DNA from: Thermophagus sp052400625 | Lineage (GTDB): Bacteria; Bacteroidota; Bacteroidia; Bacteroidales; Marinilabiliaceae | Length of the DNA stretch: 64,000 bases | Reading direction: 5' to 3' (one strand) | Assembly (NCBI GenBank): GCA_052400625.1 | Contig: JBQTGH010000011.1 | In this document: positions 1 to 9,527 of the stretch, in pieces | How positions within the stretch are numbered: the stretch's first letter is position 1 | How the letters are laid out: each line of letters starts with the position of its first letter | The notes under the pieces: model-generated | Told to the model about the DNA's origin: nothing | Databases searched by the model: none | Seen by the model: only the letters and a program-made list of their open reading frames with translations | Position numbers and translations under genes: made by a program

Positions 1-268
1 AATTGGTTGAAAGAAAAAATATGAGTTATTTCGAGTTTCGAAAATTATACCGGACAGAGTTAAATTTACATTCCCAAGAGAATGTCTATTTTAGAGTTGT
101 CCTACAAAGGGTAAGTCTACAGGTTGCTTCTTTTTTGAGGTGTAGTTTTTACCGGCAAATTTACCAGGCTCCTGAAACCTGTCCCCCATTATCATGAAAA
201 GGTTGAAGAAGGCAAATAGAAAAACCGATTGCAAAATAACATTTTAATACCCGTTAAACTTTTTTATT
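1..268. other. Left-edge non-coding stretch
   Basis: I see no supportable gene here. A 64-codon open frame at 3-197 has no family resemblance and no plausible initiation context, and it is probably chance. The stretch presumably contains the end of an upstream transcript and the promoter of the GH43 gene, but I could not find a clear TAnnTTTG element. Confidence 0.5.
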
Positions 269-1600
269 ATGAAAACAATATTAAGTATTCTTGCATTGAT
301 AGTAACTATTCCGGTTTTATTAGCTCAAAACCCCCTGATCATGGATCAGTTTACTGCAGATCCTTCTGCACGGGTTTTCAAGGGGAAGGTTTTTGTTTAT
401 CCGTCTCACGATATTCGTATTGATACAGGCCGCTTTGCCACTTGGTTTTGCATGGAAGATTACCATGTTTTTTCCTCGGAGAATCTTACACAATGGCACG
501 ACCATGGCGTCATACTCAGGCAACAGGACGTGCCATGGGTAGATGCTTCTTCTTATAGCATGTGGGCTCCTGATTGTATCGAAAAAAACGGCAAATACTA
601 TTTTTATTTTCCTTCTATCGCCAAAGATAAATCGGTCGCAGAAGGGCGAAGGATTGGTGTTGCCATTTCCGATTCACCTACAGGCCCATTTTCTCCACTT
701 CCTAAACCGATTCCGGGAGTATATGGTATTGATCCCAATCTGTTTGTCGATCACGATGGAAACACTTATATCTTTTGGGCCATGGGCGGAGAACTATTAG
801 GTGCACGCCTTAAAGACAATATGATTGAGCTGGCTTCCGAACCAAAAGAAATAACGACATTGCCCGATGGCTTTAAAGAGGGGCCTTGGCTTTTCCATCG
901 AAACGGGTTGTATTACTTAACATTTCCCCATGTGGCTAAAAATACCGAACGGCTGGCTTATGCAATGGGGCGCCATCCTCTGGGGCCTTTTGAGTATAAG
1001 GGGGTTATCATGGATGAGTCGCCGGTAGACTGCTGGACCAATCATCACTCCATTATTGAGTACAAAGGACAATGGTTGCTTTTTTATCATCATAACGATC
1101 TGTCGCCACATTTTGATAAAAATCGATCCATCAAAGCCGATAGCCTATTCTTTAATGCTGATGGAACCATCCATAAGGTGAAACCGTCATTGCGAGGCGT
1201 GGGGATTACTCCCGCAGACCGTCCTATTCAGGTTGACAGATTCAGCTTAAGAGCAGAGGAAGGAGTGGCTACCGCATTTGTTGATTCGCTTCATCCGCAA
1301 AAAGGATGGTTTGTTTCTCTAATAAACAACGGGGCATGGGTGAAGTACAATAAAGTGGAGTTTAAGAATCATTCTTGGAAAAAAATGATTGCCAGAGTTA
1401 GGTCTCAATCCGATTGCAGCATTGAGATAAGAAATAATAGCTTTCAGGGGGAGATGCTCGCAAAGCTGAACGTCCCCAAAGGCAATAGCTGGGATAATAG
1501 AGAAGCTTTGATGATGACCGTTCCGCAAGATGTCTCAGATCTGTTTATTGTTCTATCAGGAGATGGACCGGTTGCGATCGATTGGATTCGGTTTGAATAA
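269..1600 (+). CDS. GH43-family glycoside hydrolase with C-terminal CBM6-like domain, secreted
   Basis: Predicted exported five-bladed beta-propeller glycosidase of family GH43, typically alpha-L-arabinofuranosidase, beta-xylosidase or exo-galactanase. Residues 1-19 form a signal peptide with a cleavage site before Gln20. The three GH43 acidic residues are visible: Asp31 in TADPSA (general base), Asp155 in GIDPNLF (pKa modulator) and Glu204 in KEGPWLF (general acid). Residues ~310-443 resemble a CBM6-type beta-sandwich and end in the usual ...DWIRFE strand. The ATG at 269 was chosen because it starts the signal peptide; a second frame at 229 is a shadow. The gene stands alone, about 260 bp before a metal transporter and 1.8 kb upstream of a susC/susD pair, so it may belong to that utilisation locus without sharing its transcript. 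Subfamily and substrate cannot be fixed by eye. Confidence 0.88.
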   Translation: MKTILSILALIVTIPVLLAQNPLIMDQFTADPSARVFKGKVFVYPSHDIRIDTGRFATWFCMEDYHVFSSENLTQWHDHGVILRQQDVPWVDASSYSMWAPDCIEKNGKYYFYFPSIAKDKSVAEGRRIGVAISDSPTGPFSPLPKPIPGVYGIDPNLFVDHDGNTYIFWAMGGELLGARLKDNMIELASEPKEITTLPDGFKEGPWLFHRNGLYYLTFPHVAKNTERLAYAMGRHPLGPFEYKGVIMDESPVDCWTNHHSIIEYKGQWLLFYHHNDLSPHFDKNRSIKADSLFFNADGTIHKVKPSLRGVGITPADRPIQVDRFSLRAEEGVATAFVDSLHPQKGWFVSLINNGAWVKYNKVEFKNHSWKKMIARVRSQSDCSIEIRNNSFQGEMLAKLNVPKGNSWDNREALMMTVPQDVSDLFIVLSGDGPVAIDWIRFE

Positions 1601-1754
1601 GATTTGAGGACCTAATATTGCTAGATTTTAATGGAGGATAGTGATCGCCTTGTGGCCAAGGATTTTCATGTTTTTTAGTGTGAAAGGACTTGTCATCTTC
1701 ATAACGAACGTTTTCTCGCCGCCAATTCGAAGAATTAGCTGATCGATATCCTTT

Positions 1755-1795
1755 AAGAGGGTGATATAGATGAATTGGTTTGCCCTCTTTTTTTA
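1755..1795 (+). terminator. Probable intrinsic terminator after GH43
   Basis: AAGAGGG (1755-1761) can pair with CCCTCTT (1783-1789), and the stem runs into a T tract. It lies 155 bp beyond the GH43 stop and just before the VIT1 gene. Confidence 0.5.
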
Positions 1796-1864
1796 TGCAA
1801 TCAGTCTCTTTTTGTTTTTAGGGAAATAAAATGCAATTTTGAATGTCAATTTTCCAAAATAAGA

Positions 1865-2734
1865 ATGATAATGAATGCTCAGGCCAGAAAATATGCACTT
1901 GCTGCCCAAAAGACAGAAATAACGGAATATCACATATATAAAAAACTTGCTCGGCGATCAAAAAGTAAAAAGAATGCCGAGGTTTTAAACCGGATCGCGG
2001 AGCAGGAAAAACTCCATGCCGCCTTTTGGCAATCCAAAACGGGAGTAAGTGTAAAGCCCGACAAATGGAGAATCTTTCGAACCTTTTTCCTGGCGCGTTT
2101 TTTGGGGTTGGCATTTGCCTTAAAACTAATGGAGAAAAAAGAAGGTACCGGTGCCGACAACTATTCACGGCAAGCCAAATACTTTCCTGAAGCTGCAGAA
2201 TTTGCCAAAGAAGAAGGCGAACATGAACGCGAAATCCTGAAAATGCTCGAAGGAGGAAACCTCACCTTTGTGGGATCGGTGGTGTTGGGACTCAACGATG
2301 CTTTGGTGGAATTAACCGGTGCCTTGGCAGGTTTTACTCTTGCTCTGGGTGAAACAAAAGTGATCTCTCTGGCAGGATTGGTAACAGGAATATCTGCAGC
2401 ATTGTCAATGGCTGCTTCCGAATATCTTTCTACCAAAGCTGAGGAAGATCCAAAAGCCAAAGAAGCCGCTCTTTATACCGGAATCTCTTACTTGGCAACA
2501 GTTATTTTGCTTATCCTTCCTTTCTTTTTGTTTGCCAATAAATTTGTGGCTCTTGGTGTAGTCCTTGCAACAGCATTACTTATTATCTTTGGTTTTAACT
2601 ACTATGTGGCAGTGGTAAAAGAACTGAACTTCAAAAAACGATTCTTCGAAATGGCTGCCATCAGTATGGGAGTTGCGGCATTCTCTTTTTTGGTCGGATT
2701 TGCCTTGAAGGCTTTGTTGGGTGTGGAGGTGTAA
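1865..2734 (+). CDS. Ferritin-like (rubrerythrin) domain fused to VIT1/CCC1-type metal transporter
   Basis: Predicted inner-membrane Fe/Mn transporter of the VIT1/CCC1 family carrying a cytosolic ferritin-like domain (289 aa from this start). Residues ~10-130 are helical with two ExxH metal motifs, Glu48/His51 and Glu117/His120, as in rubrerythrin-type di-iron sites. Residues ~136-285 form five hydrophobic segments, including the VIT1 signature around GLNDALVELTGALAG and the SMAASEYLS helix. The open frame extends back to 1775, but those 30 residues are unlike the family; ATG at 1865 (or 1871) places the start directly before the ferritin-like helix. It is monocistronic in appearance. The fused form is common in anaerobes and archaea and is thought to load the transporter with ferrous iron. 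Its place inside the glycan region looks incidental. Confidence 0.85.
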   Translation: MIMNAQARKYALAAQKTEITEYHIYKKLARRSKSKKNAEVLNRIAEQEKLHAAFWQSKTGVSVKPDKWRIFRTFFLARFLGLAFALKLMEKKEGTGADNYSRQAKYFPEAAEFAKEEGEHEREILKMLEGGNLTFVGSVVLGLNDALVELTGALAGFTLALGETKVISLAGLVTGISAALSMAASEYLSTKAEEDPKAKEAALYTGISYLATVILLILPFFLFANKFVALGVVLATALLIIFGFNYYVAVVKELNFKKRFFEMAAISMGVAAFSFLVGFALKALLGVEV

Positions 2735-3431
2735 ACTTTTTCTTATGGTTGAGGTTCTCTGGTCAAAATATGCAGCGTTTAACCATGGTGTAAGGCTTTG
2801 AAGGTGAGGGAGGTTTTCAGGGAACAGAGAGCCACTCTTCTTATGCAAGAAGTTACTTTTGGGGAAAATGGGTTTTCATGTATCCTGTTTCTTATTCCCA
2901 GGAACGGAATCAAAGTGTATTTTTTCAAAAAAGAATATTCCGAATATTTCAAGCAAGGAAAGATATAACTGATCGCCCCATTCGTTGAGACCGGGGAGAC
3001 TCCTATTTTTCTTGTAAATTAAGTAGATCTTCCTCTTTTGTTCTATCTGTTACTGAGTATAGATATTGTGTCAATTTATTCAGTGGGTATTTCATTTCAG
3101 CTTTTTGTACGTCTCTTCCAACAGATTAATTCCTTTCTGAGGTTTTCCCGAATGAAGATTTTCAATTGAAAATTCAATCGCAAATGAAATTAGAATTGTT
3201 GTCTTTGGGGATAAAATTTAATTCAGTAGTGGTTGAAAATTAATGATATAAAATTTAATGAAGTAGAAAAGAATATCCCGTTTCTTGTCGTGATGTAATG
3301 AAGATGTAAGGATTTCTTTTACTCCCGCTCTCCGAAAAATTTACTTTGCTTTTGATTAGTTAATATTTGTTTGCAATAGGACTGAAGCAATCAGCGAATA
3401 GATATAAGTGTGTTAATTAAACTAAAATGCA
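2735..3431. other. Long non-coding leader region before the first susC
   Basis: About 700 bp without a supportable gene. It is AT-rich and holds an imperfect direct repeat at 3211-3266 (separate entry). A sequence near 3354-3385 resembles a Bacteroidota promoter but does not match TAnnTTTG exactly, so no promoter is called. The length suggests a regulated promoter with a long leader. Confidence 0.5.
3211..3266. promoter_or_regulatory. Imperfect direct repeat upstream of susC, candidate activator site
   Basis: ATAAAATTTAATTCAGTAG (3211-3229) recurs as ATAAAATTTAATGAAGTAG (3248-3266), 17 of 19 positions identical and 37 bp apart start to start. It lies ~165-220 bp upstream of the susC start. 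Regulators of SusC/SusD operons often bind direct repeats, and the nearby triple-Tyr regulator is the obvious candidate; this is inference from position. Confidence 0.35.
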
Positions 3432-6425
3432 ATGAAGATAAAAGCAAAGTTAATCAATGAGATGGCAAAAATCTCATGGCGTTTGTTCCTGGTAACAGTG
3501 CTTTTGGTGTTCTCCAAAACAACTTTTGCTCAGGAATTTACCGTTAGCGGGAAAGTTACCGATGAGCAAAACCTGCCATTGCCCGGGGCTTCGGTAATAA
3601 TTAAAGGGACCAATAGCGGTACCATCACCGATATGAACGGTGAATATTCCATTTCTACGGAGGCGGATGACATTCTCATCTTTTCTTTTATTGGAATGAA
3701 ACCCAGGGAAGAGATCGTGGAAGGACGCTCCAGAATCGATGTACAAATGGAGGTTAAATTGGCGACCCTCGAGGAACTGGTGGTGATAGGATACGGTTCG
3801 GTAAAAAAGAAGGATGTTACGACCTCCATTTCCACTGTTTCTACCAAAGAACTGGAGAAGAAACCCATTACCAATGTGGCGCAGGCAATTCAGGGACGAG
3901 CCGCAGGGGTCTCTGTGATGAAACCCAGTGGAGCTCCGGATGCCGGTATGGTGGTACGGGTTCGCGGTACTACCTCTCTCAATGGAAACAATGACCCTTT
4001 ATATGTGGTCGATGGGGTGCCAATGACCGACATATCCTATCTGTCACCAACCGAAATCGAAAGTATGCAGATTTTAAAAGATGCTTCTTCAGCTGCCATT
4101 TATGGTTCGAGGGCCGCCAACGGTGTCGTGATTATTACAACCAAATCGGGTAAGTCGGGAGAGGCTAAAATTACTTTTAATGGGTATATGGGAATTACCG
4201 ATTTGACTAATGAGATTGAGCCACTGAATCTTGAGCAGTATCGTGAATTGTTGAGCGATTTGAATTTAAATATTTCGCTACCCGAAAATCTCACCGATCA
4301 AACCGACTGGTACGATGAAACCTATAAAACAGCTTTGACTCAAAATTATCAGCTTTCGGTCGCCAATGGAAATGACAAAATGAATTATTACATCACCGGT
4401 GGTTATACCCGCGAAGAAGGGGTGATCGATGTATCCTTTTTTGAACGGTACAATTTCAAGGCTAATCTTCAGAACGAAATACGACCATGGTTGAATATCG
4501 GAGCCAATATGGCCTATTCCGATTACACCGGCAACGGCATCATCTCGGGTACTGGCGCCAACCGGGCAGGGGTGGTTCTCTCTGCAATCAACACGCCCAC
4601 CTATGCCCCCGTTTGGGACCCGGAGAATCCGGGACAGTACTATAATAACTTCTACGGTGTTAATATAACTCATCCCGTAGAAAATATGTCCAGAAGTGAA
4701 GATAATCAATCCAACAACCAGCGATTGCTGGCTACAGGAGAGGTTGAGATCTCCTTTGCCCCCAACTTAAAGTTGAAATCTTCCATCACTCTGGACAGAA
4801 GCTATAATCATTCTGTCTCTTTTCTTGATCCTGTGAAAACCGCTTGGGGAAGGTCCAATTATGGTATAGGAAGTGACAACCGGTCTCTCAGCACCGTGAT
4901 GGTTTATGACAATGTGCTAACCTTTAACAAATCTTTCGACAAACACAATTTTGACCTGATGCTGGGTAGTTCGGGGACAACTTCTCAATGGTCTCAGAGT
5001 TATCAAACCGCATCTCATTACCGTGATGGCAGCATCAAAACCTTAAACGCCGCCAATAAAGTATCTCCGGGTAATGGGACGGTGGCTTCCGACTGGGCCA
5101 TAATGTCCTATTTTGGTCGTTTGGGGTACAACTTCAACGATAAATACCTTGTTACCGTAAATATGCGTGCCGATGGATCGTCCAAACTACATCCTGATCA
5201 TCGCTGGGGATATTTCCCTTCCGCATCGGCAGCATGGCGCGTCTCTTCCGAGTCCTTTATGTCCGCTGTTCAATGGGTTGATGATCTTAAAATTCGGGGC
5301 GGTTGGGGGCAAACCGGGAATCAGTCCGGACTTGGCGATTATGCCTATCTGGAACGATACAATATCATACGTCAAAACTGGTGGGAAGAAGGAAACCAGA
5401 ATGCAACGGTAATTCTGAGTCAAGCCAATTTGAGAAATACCGACCTTACCTGGGAAACAACGACCCAATCTAATATCGGTCTGGATTTAACCGTCCTGAA
5501 CAGCAGACTCACCTTGAATATGGACTGGTATTACAAGAAAACTACCGATATGCTGATGACAGTCGATCTGCCGGCTGGGTCGGCAGCAGCTAGTACCATA
5601 AGTCGCAATGAGGGTGAAATGACTAATACCGGTTTTGAGTTGATGATCAATGCACATAACATTTCACGTCCTCACTTCCGATGGGATACCGATTTTAATA
5701 TTTCATTCAATCGAAACGAGTTGACCAACCTGGAATTGACTAAAGTCTACAATTACGCTATTACCAGTGAGTTCGTTAACGAATATGCGGTACGCATTGA
5801 GCCGGGGAGGCCCCTGGGCGGATTTTACGGATATATTAGTGATGGCGTCGATCCTGAAACCGGAGAACTCATCTATCGTGATGTCAACAAAGATGGCATT
5901 TTATCTACCACCGACCGTTCTTATATCGGTGATCCAAATCCCGATTTTACATTTGGTTTGACCAACTCGATCACATATAAAGATTTTACCTTGAATGTCC
6001 TGATTCAGGGCAGTTATGGCAATGATATCTTTAATGCTTCCAGAATCGAAACCGAGGGTATGTACGATGGCAAAAATCAATCCACAGCCGTACTCAACCG
6101 GTGGAGAATACCAGGGCAGATAACCGATACGCCCAAAGCAGGATTTGATATTAAGACCTCTTCTTATTTTGTCGAAGACGGAAGTTTCCTGAGGGTGAAA
6201 GATATCACTCTGGCTTATGAATTTCGGAAAGCTTTTCTTAATCGCCTAGGCATTGCCCGTTTGCAGCCCTATATCTCCGCAACCAATCTGATTACTCTTA
6301 CCAACTATTCAGGTATGGACCCTGAAGTGAATCAATGGGGAAACAATGGAGCTGTGCAGGGAATTGACTGGGGGACCTATCCGCAAACCAAATCTTTTGT
6401 GTTGGGTGTGAATGTTGAATTTTAA
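3432..6425 (+). CDS. SusC/RagA-family TonB-linked outer-membrane glycan importer
   Basis: Outer-membrane TonB-dependent transporter that works with the SusD lipoprotein to import oligosaccharides. It has a signal peptide of about 34 residues ending ...TTFAQ, a carboxypeptidase-D regulatory-like domain (~36-120, starting VSGKVTDEQNLPLPGAS), the SusC linker motif LEELVVIGYG, a plug domain (~130-240) ending in SAAIYGSRAANGVVIITTK, and then a 22-strand-type barrel to an aromatic C-terminal residue (NVEF). The length, 997 aa, is normal for the family. There is no N-terminal STN domain, so sigma/anti-sigma signalling is unlikely. The stop is 12 bp before the susD start, so the two are cotranscribed. 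It leads the operon susC-susD-GH30-SGBP. Confidence 0.95.
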   Translation: MKIKAKLINEMAKISWRLFLVTVLLVFSKTTFAQEFTVSGKVTDEQNLPLPGASVIIKGTNSGTITDMNGEYSISTEADDILIFSFIGMKPREEIVEGRSRIDVQMEVKLATLEELVVIGYGSVKKKDVTTSISTVSTKELEKKPITNVAQAIQGRAAGVSVMKPSGAPDAGMVVRVRGTTSLNGNNDPLYVVDGVPMTDISYLSPTEIESMQILKDASSAAIYGSRAANGVVIITTKSGKSGEAKITFNGYMGITDLTNEIEPLNLEQYRELLSDLNLNISLPENLTDQTDWYDETYKTALTQNYQLSVANGNDKMNYYITGGYTREEGVIDVSFFERYNFKANLQNEIRPWLNIGANMAYSDYTGNGIISGTGANRAGVVLSAINTPTYAPVWDPENPGQYYNNFYGVNITHPVENMSRSEDNQSNNQRLLATGEVEISFAPNLKLKSSITLDRSYNHSVSFLDPVKTAWGRSNYGIGSDNRSLSTVMVYDNVLTFNKSFDKHNFDLMLGSSGTTSQWSQSYQTASHYRDGSIKTLNAANKVSPGNGTVASDWAIMSYFGRLGYNFNDKYLVTVNMRADGSSKLHPDHRWGYFPSASAAWRVSSESFMSAVQWVDDLKIRGGWGQTGNQSGLGDYAYLERYNIIRQNWWEEGNQNATVILSQANLRNTDLTWETTTQSNIGLDLTVLNSRLTLNMDWYYKKTTDMLMTVDLPAGSAAASTISRNEGEMTNTGFELMINAHNISRPHFRWDTDFNISFNRNELTNLELTKVYNYAITSEFVNEYAVRIEPGRPLGGFYGYISDGVDPETGELIYRDVNKDGILSTTDRSYIGDPNPDFTFGLTNSITYKDFTLNVLIQGSYGNDIFNASRIETEGMYDGKNQSTAVLNRWRIPGQITDTPKAGFDIKTSSYFVEDGSFLRVKDITLAYEFRKAFLNRLGIARLQPYISATNLITLTNYSGMDPEVNQWGNNGAVQGIDWGTYPQTKSFVLGVNVEF

Positions 6426-6437
6426 TCGATTACTATT

Positions 6438-7955
6438 ATGAAAATATATAATCTCTTAATAAAAGGAATAGGGTTATTCATGCTTTTAGGAACTTTTGCC
6501 TGTTCGCTGGACAAAGATCCTGTTTCCGAGTTTTCGGAAATAACCCTTGGTAGTTCAAATGATACGGGCGAACGTATCAAATTTGAGAATCGCAGTGAGA
6601 TGCTGACGCAATACGAAGGGATGTATGATCTTTTTCGTAGCCGTCAGGAACATTGGTATCTGGATTATTTAATGACAACGGAAGTAAGATCCGATAATGC
6701 CTATGCGGGGACGGTCGGTGCCGAAGTCATGCCCTTTGAAAACAATGCTTTGGATGGGGGAAATAGTGTTGTTACCCGCGACTGGAGCCGCTATTTGGAA
6801 GATGTTGCTTACGTCAATTCCATTATCGAAAACATTGATCTGGTGCCCGATCCCTCGTTCTCGGAAACCGAAAGAGCTCAGTGGAAAGCTGAAGCAAAAA
6901 TATTTAGAGCGATGGTTCTGCTTGATATGGTCCGTCTCTGGGGAAATATTCCGGTAATTACGAAAGAAGCTGAAGATATTACCGCCGATAATATAGAGGA
7001 CGTTTACCCTACCTATTTCCCTGCTCAGAATACTCCTGAAGAAGCCTATCAGCAAATTGTTGAGGATTTAACTTCTGCGATCCCCGATGCGCCGGAAGCC
7101 GGAGACGACAAAACGATACTTACCAAGGCGGTAGCTCGGGCTCTTTTAGCTAAAGCTTATGCCGAGAAGCCTATCCGAGACTATGATAAGGTGATTCAAT
7201 ATTGTGATGCCGTAATAGAGGATGGATTTTCTCTGGTGGATGACTACTCGTTACTCTTTGGGATGAACGAAGCCGGGTCCGATATTGCCGCTCGAAATAC
7301 GTCTGAATCGATTTTTGAAATTCAGTTTTTTACCGGAAGTGGAAACTGGGTTACCTGGATGTTTGGACGTAATCTGCTCGATTGGGATCAGAATTTCTCT
7401 TGGGCCAAATGGGTTACCCCATCCAGAGACCTCATGGCTGCCTTTGAAAATGAAGAAGACGATATTCGCATGGGCCAATCCATTGTCTTTTACGAGTGTA
7501 ACTGGAGTTTGTACTATCCTTCCGATAACTATCCTTTTATGTACAAAATACGGTCGGGCAATAACAGTATTATAAAACTTAGACTGGCCGATATCATGCT
7601 GTTAAAAGCTGAAGCTCTCGCCTGGAAAGGAGAACTCAATGCCGCGGCTGCAATTGTGGACCAGATCAGAGCCAGAGTGAACCTTCCCGGTTTGCCGGAG
7701 TCGGTTAAAGCCTCCAAAGAGCAAATGATTGATGCTGTGTTGAATGAACGTCGACTGGAATTGGCTTTCGAAGGCCAGCGGCTGTTCGACCTGATTCGTA
7801 ACGGGAAATTACAAACTGTTATGAATAGTATTAACAACAGAGACAGTGGGCGGCTGCCTCAAGCGAGATCCTTTACAGAAGAATCGGAATTGCTCCCGAT
7901 CCCGCAAACCGTTTTGGATGCCAATACCAATCTTGTCCAAAATCCGGGATATTAA
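6438..7955 (+). CDS. SusD/RagB-family surface glycan-binding lipoprotein
   Basis: Cell-surface lipoprotein that forms the lid over the SusC barrel and captures glycan. The signal peptide ends in a lipobox with lipidated Cys22 (GTFACSLDKD), and the following Asp/Lys-rich stretch fits the surface-export signal of Bacteroidota. The protein is 505 aa with the helical TPR-like scaffold and the typical C-terminal block NERRLELAFEGQRLFDLIR near residue 435, followed by the ...LVQNPGY end seen throughout the family. It starts 12 bp after susC and is followed 61 bp later by a GH30 gene. Sugar-binding aromatics cannot be assigned without a structure. Confidence 0.95.
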   Translation: MKIYNLLIKGIGLFMLLGTFACSLDKDPVSEFSEITLGSSNDTGERIKFENRSEMLTQYEGMYDLFRSRQEHWYLDYLMTTEVRSDNAYAGTVGAEVMPFENNALDGGNSVVTRDWSRYLEDVAYVNSIIENIDLVPDPSFSETERAQWKAEAKIFRAMVLLDMVRLWGNIPVITKEAEDITADNIEDVYPTYFPAQNTPEEAYQQIVEDLTSAIPDAPEAGDDKTILTKAVARALLAKAYAEKPIRDYDKVIQYCDAVIEDGFSLVDDYSLLFGMNEAGSDIAARNTSESIFEIQFFTGSGNWVTWMFGRNLLDWDQNFSWAKWVTPSRDLMAAFENEEDDIRMGQSIVFYECNWSLYYPSDNYPFMYKIRSGNNSIIKLRLADIMLLKAEALAWKGELNAAAAIVDQIRARVNLPGLPESVKASKEQMIDAVLNERRLELAFEGQRLFDLIRNGKLQTVMNSINNRDSGRLPQARSFTEESELLPIPQTVLDANTNLVQNPGY

Positions 7956-8016
7956 ATAATTGAATGGAGAGAGCTGTTTCGTGATTTTTTATGTCTCTTT
8001 TATTAAATAATTAAGG

Positions 8017-9507
8017 ATGATCAGACAAATATTTTATATGACAATAATTGGGTTGGTATTCATGTCTTGTAGTGCTTGCTCAGAAGATAAGAATGAAAGC
8101 CCCGGAGAAGATCCTAATGACAAACCGGACGTGGGAGATGTGACATTGTATATAACTACGGCCAATCGAGCTTATGACTTTACGCAAAAAGCGGTCGATT
8201 TCAGTAAAACCCCCAATATGTCACCCACCACCATTACGCTGGATCCTTCAACTCGATACCAGGAGATGGATGGCTTCGGTGCAGCCCTCACAGGCTCCTC
8301 ATGCTATAATCTTATGCAGATGGATCCTGCCGACCGCACCGCTTTTCTGGTACAAACCTTTTCGCACGAGGAGGGGATGGGATACAGTTACGTGCGCATT
8401 TCCATCGGTTGTTCCGATTTCTCACTCAGCGAATATACTTGTTGCGACTCTCCGGGACTCGAAAATTTTAGTTTGCAATCCGAAGAGATAAACTATGTGA
8501 TCCCTATATTAAAGGAAGTGTTGGCCATTAATCCCGACCTTAAGATTTTGGGATCCCCTTGGACCAGTCCCCGATGGATGAAAGTCAATAATCTTACCGA
8601 TTTACAACCCTACAATTCCTGGACGGGAGGGCATCTCAATCCTGAGTATTATGATGAGTATGCTACCTATTTTGTGAAATGGCTGCAGGCTTTTGCAGGT
8701 TATGGTATTTCGATCTACGCGGTGACGCCTCAAAATGAGCCACTGAATCGTGGAAACTCTGCTTCTCTGTTTATGGGATGGGAAGAACAGAGAGAATTTG
8801 TGAAAGTATTGGGGAAGGCTCTTCAGGAGGCCGGACTGGACACCAAACTGTATGTCTTTGATCACAACTACAATTATGACAATATGAGTGATCAGGAAGA
8901 TTATCCCGTTAAGATTTACCAGGATAATGACGCAGCACAATATATTACAGGTGCAGCCTACCATAATTATGGTGGTGATAGCCAGGAGTTGCTGGATATT
9001 CACCAGAAGGCGCCGGATAAAGAGTTGATTTTTACTGAGACCTCGATTGGTACTTGGAACGATGGCAGAGATTTGTCCATCAGGCTGATGGATGATATGG
9101 AGCATGTGGCATTAGCAACGGTAAATAAATGGTGCAAGGCGGTGATTGTTTGGAATTTGATGCTGGACTCCAATCAGGGCCCCAATCGGGAGGGAGGCTG
9201 TCAAACCTGTTACGGTGCAGTGGATATCAGCACGCAAGATTATAAATCCATTAGCCGTAATTCTCATTACTACATTATTGGTCACCTGGCTAGTGTCGTT
9301 AAGCCGGGGGCTGTACGTATTGCCACCTCCGGATACGAAGAAGAAGGGATCGTTTACAGCGCCTTTGAGAATCAGGACGGATCTTATGCCTTTGTATTTA
9401 TGAATAATAAAAACGATAAAAAACTGATTACCATTAGCGACGGAAACAGCCATTTCAGTTATGAGGTGCCTGCCAAAGCCGTGATATCCTGTCGGTGGAA
9501 TCAATAA
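8017..9507 (+). CDS. GH30-family lipoprotein glycosidase, candidate endo-beta-1,6-glucanase
   Basis: Retaining (beta/alpha)8 hydrolase of family GH30 with side beta-domain, 496 aa, anchored as a lipoprotein (Cys18 or Cys21, followed by SEDKNE). The catalytic pair is visible: acid/base Glu241 in VTPQNEPLN and nucleophile Glu341 in FTETSIGTW. The N-terminal block YQEMDGFGAALTGSS is the family signature. It follows susC-susD and precedes a surface-binding lipoprotein, the same order as in the Bacteroides beta-1,6-glucan locus, where the GH30_3 enzyme sits in this position. GH30 also contains glucosylceramidases, xylanases and beta-xylosidases, so substrate is inferred from gene order only. Surface location fits an endo-acting enzyme that feeds SusC/SusD. 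Confidence 0.88.
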   Translation: MIRQIFYMTIIGLVFMSCSACSEDKNESPGEDPNDKPDVGDVTLYITTANRAYDFTQKAVDFSKTPNMSPTTITLDPSTRYQEMDGFGAALTGSSCYNLMQMDPADRTAFLVQTFSHEEGMGYSYVRISIGCSDFSLSEYTCCDSPGLENFSLQSEEINYVIPILKEVLAINPDLKILGSPWTSPRWMKVNNLTDLQPYNSWTGGHLNPEYYDEYATYFVKWLQAFAGYGISIYAVTPQNEPLNRGNSASLFMGWEEQREFVKVLGKALQEAGLDTKLYVFDHNYNYDNMSDQEDYPVKIYQDNDAAQYITGAAYHNYGGDSQELLDIHQKAPDKELIFTETSIGTWNDGRDLSIRLMDDMEHVALATVNKWCKAVIVWNLMLDSNQGPNREGGCQTCYGAVDISTQDYKSISRNSHYYIIGHLASVVKPGAVRIATSGYEEEGIVYSAFENQDGSYAFVFMNNKNDKKLITISDGNSHFSYEVPAKAVISCRWNQ

Positions 9508-9527
9508 ACCTTAAAATTGTAAAAGTG

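Noticed and set aside
3..197. Small frame at the left edge
   Set aside because: No recognisable family, no initiation context and an odd composition.
1775..1864. N-terminal extension of the ferritin-like/VIT1 protein
   Set aside because: The extra 30 residues overlap a terminator tail region and do not fit the family; ATG 1865 does.
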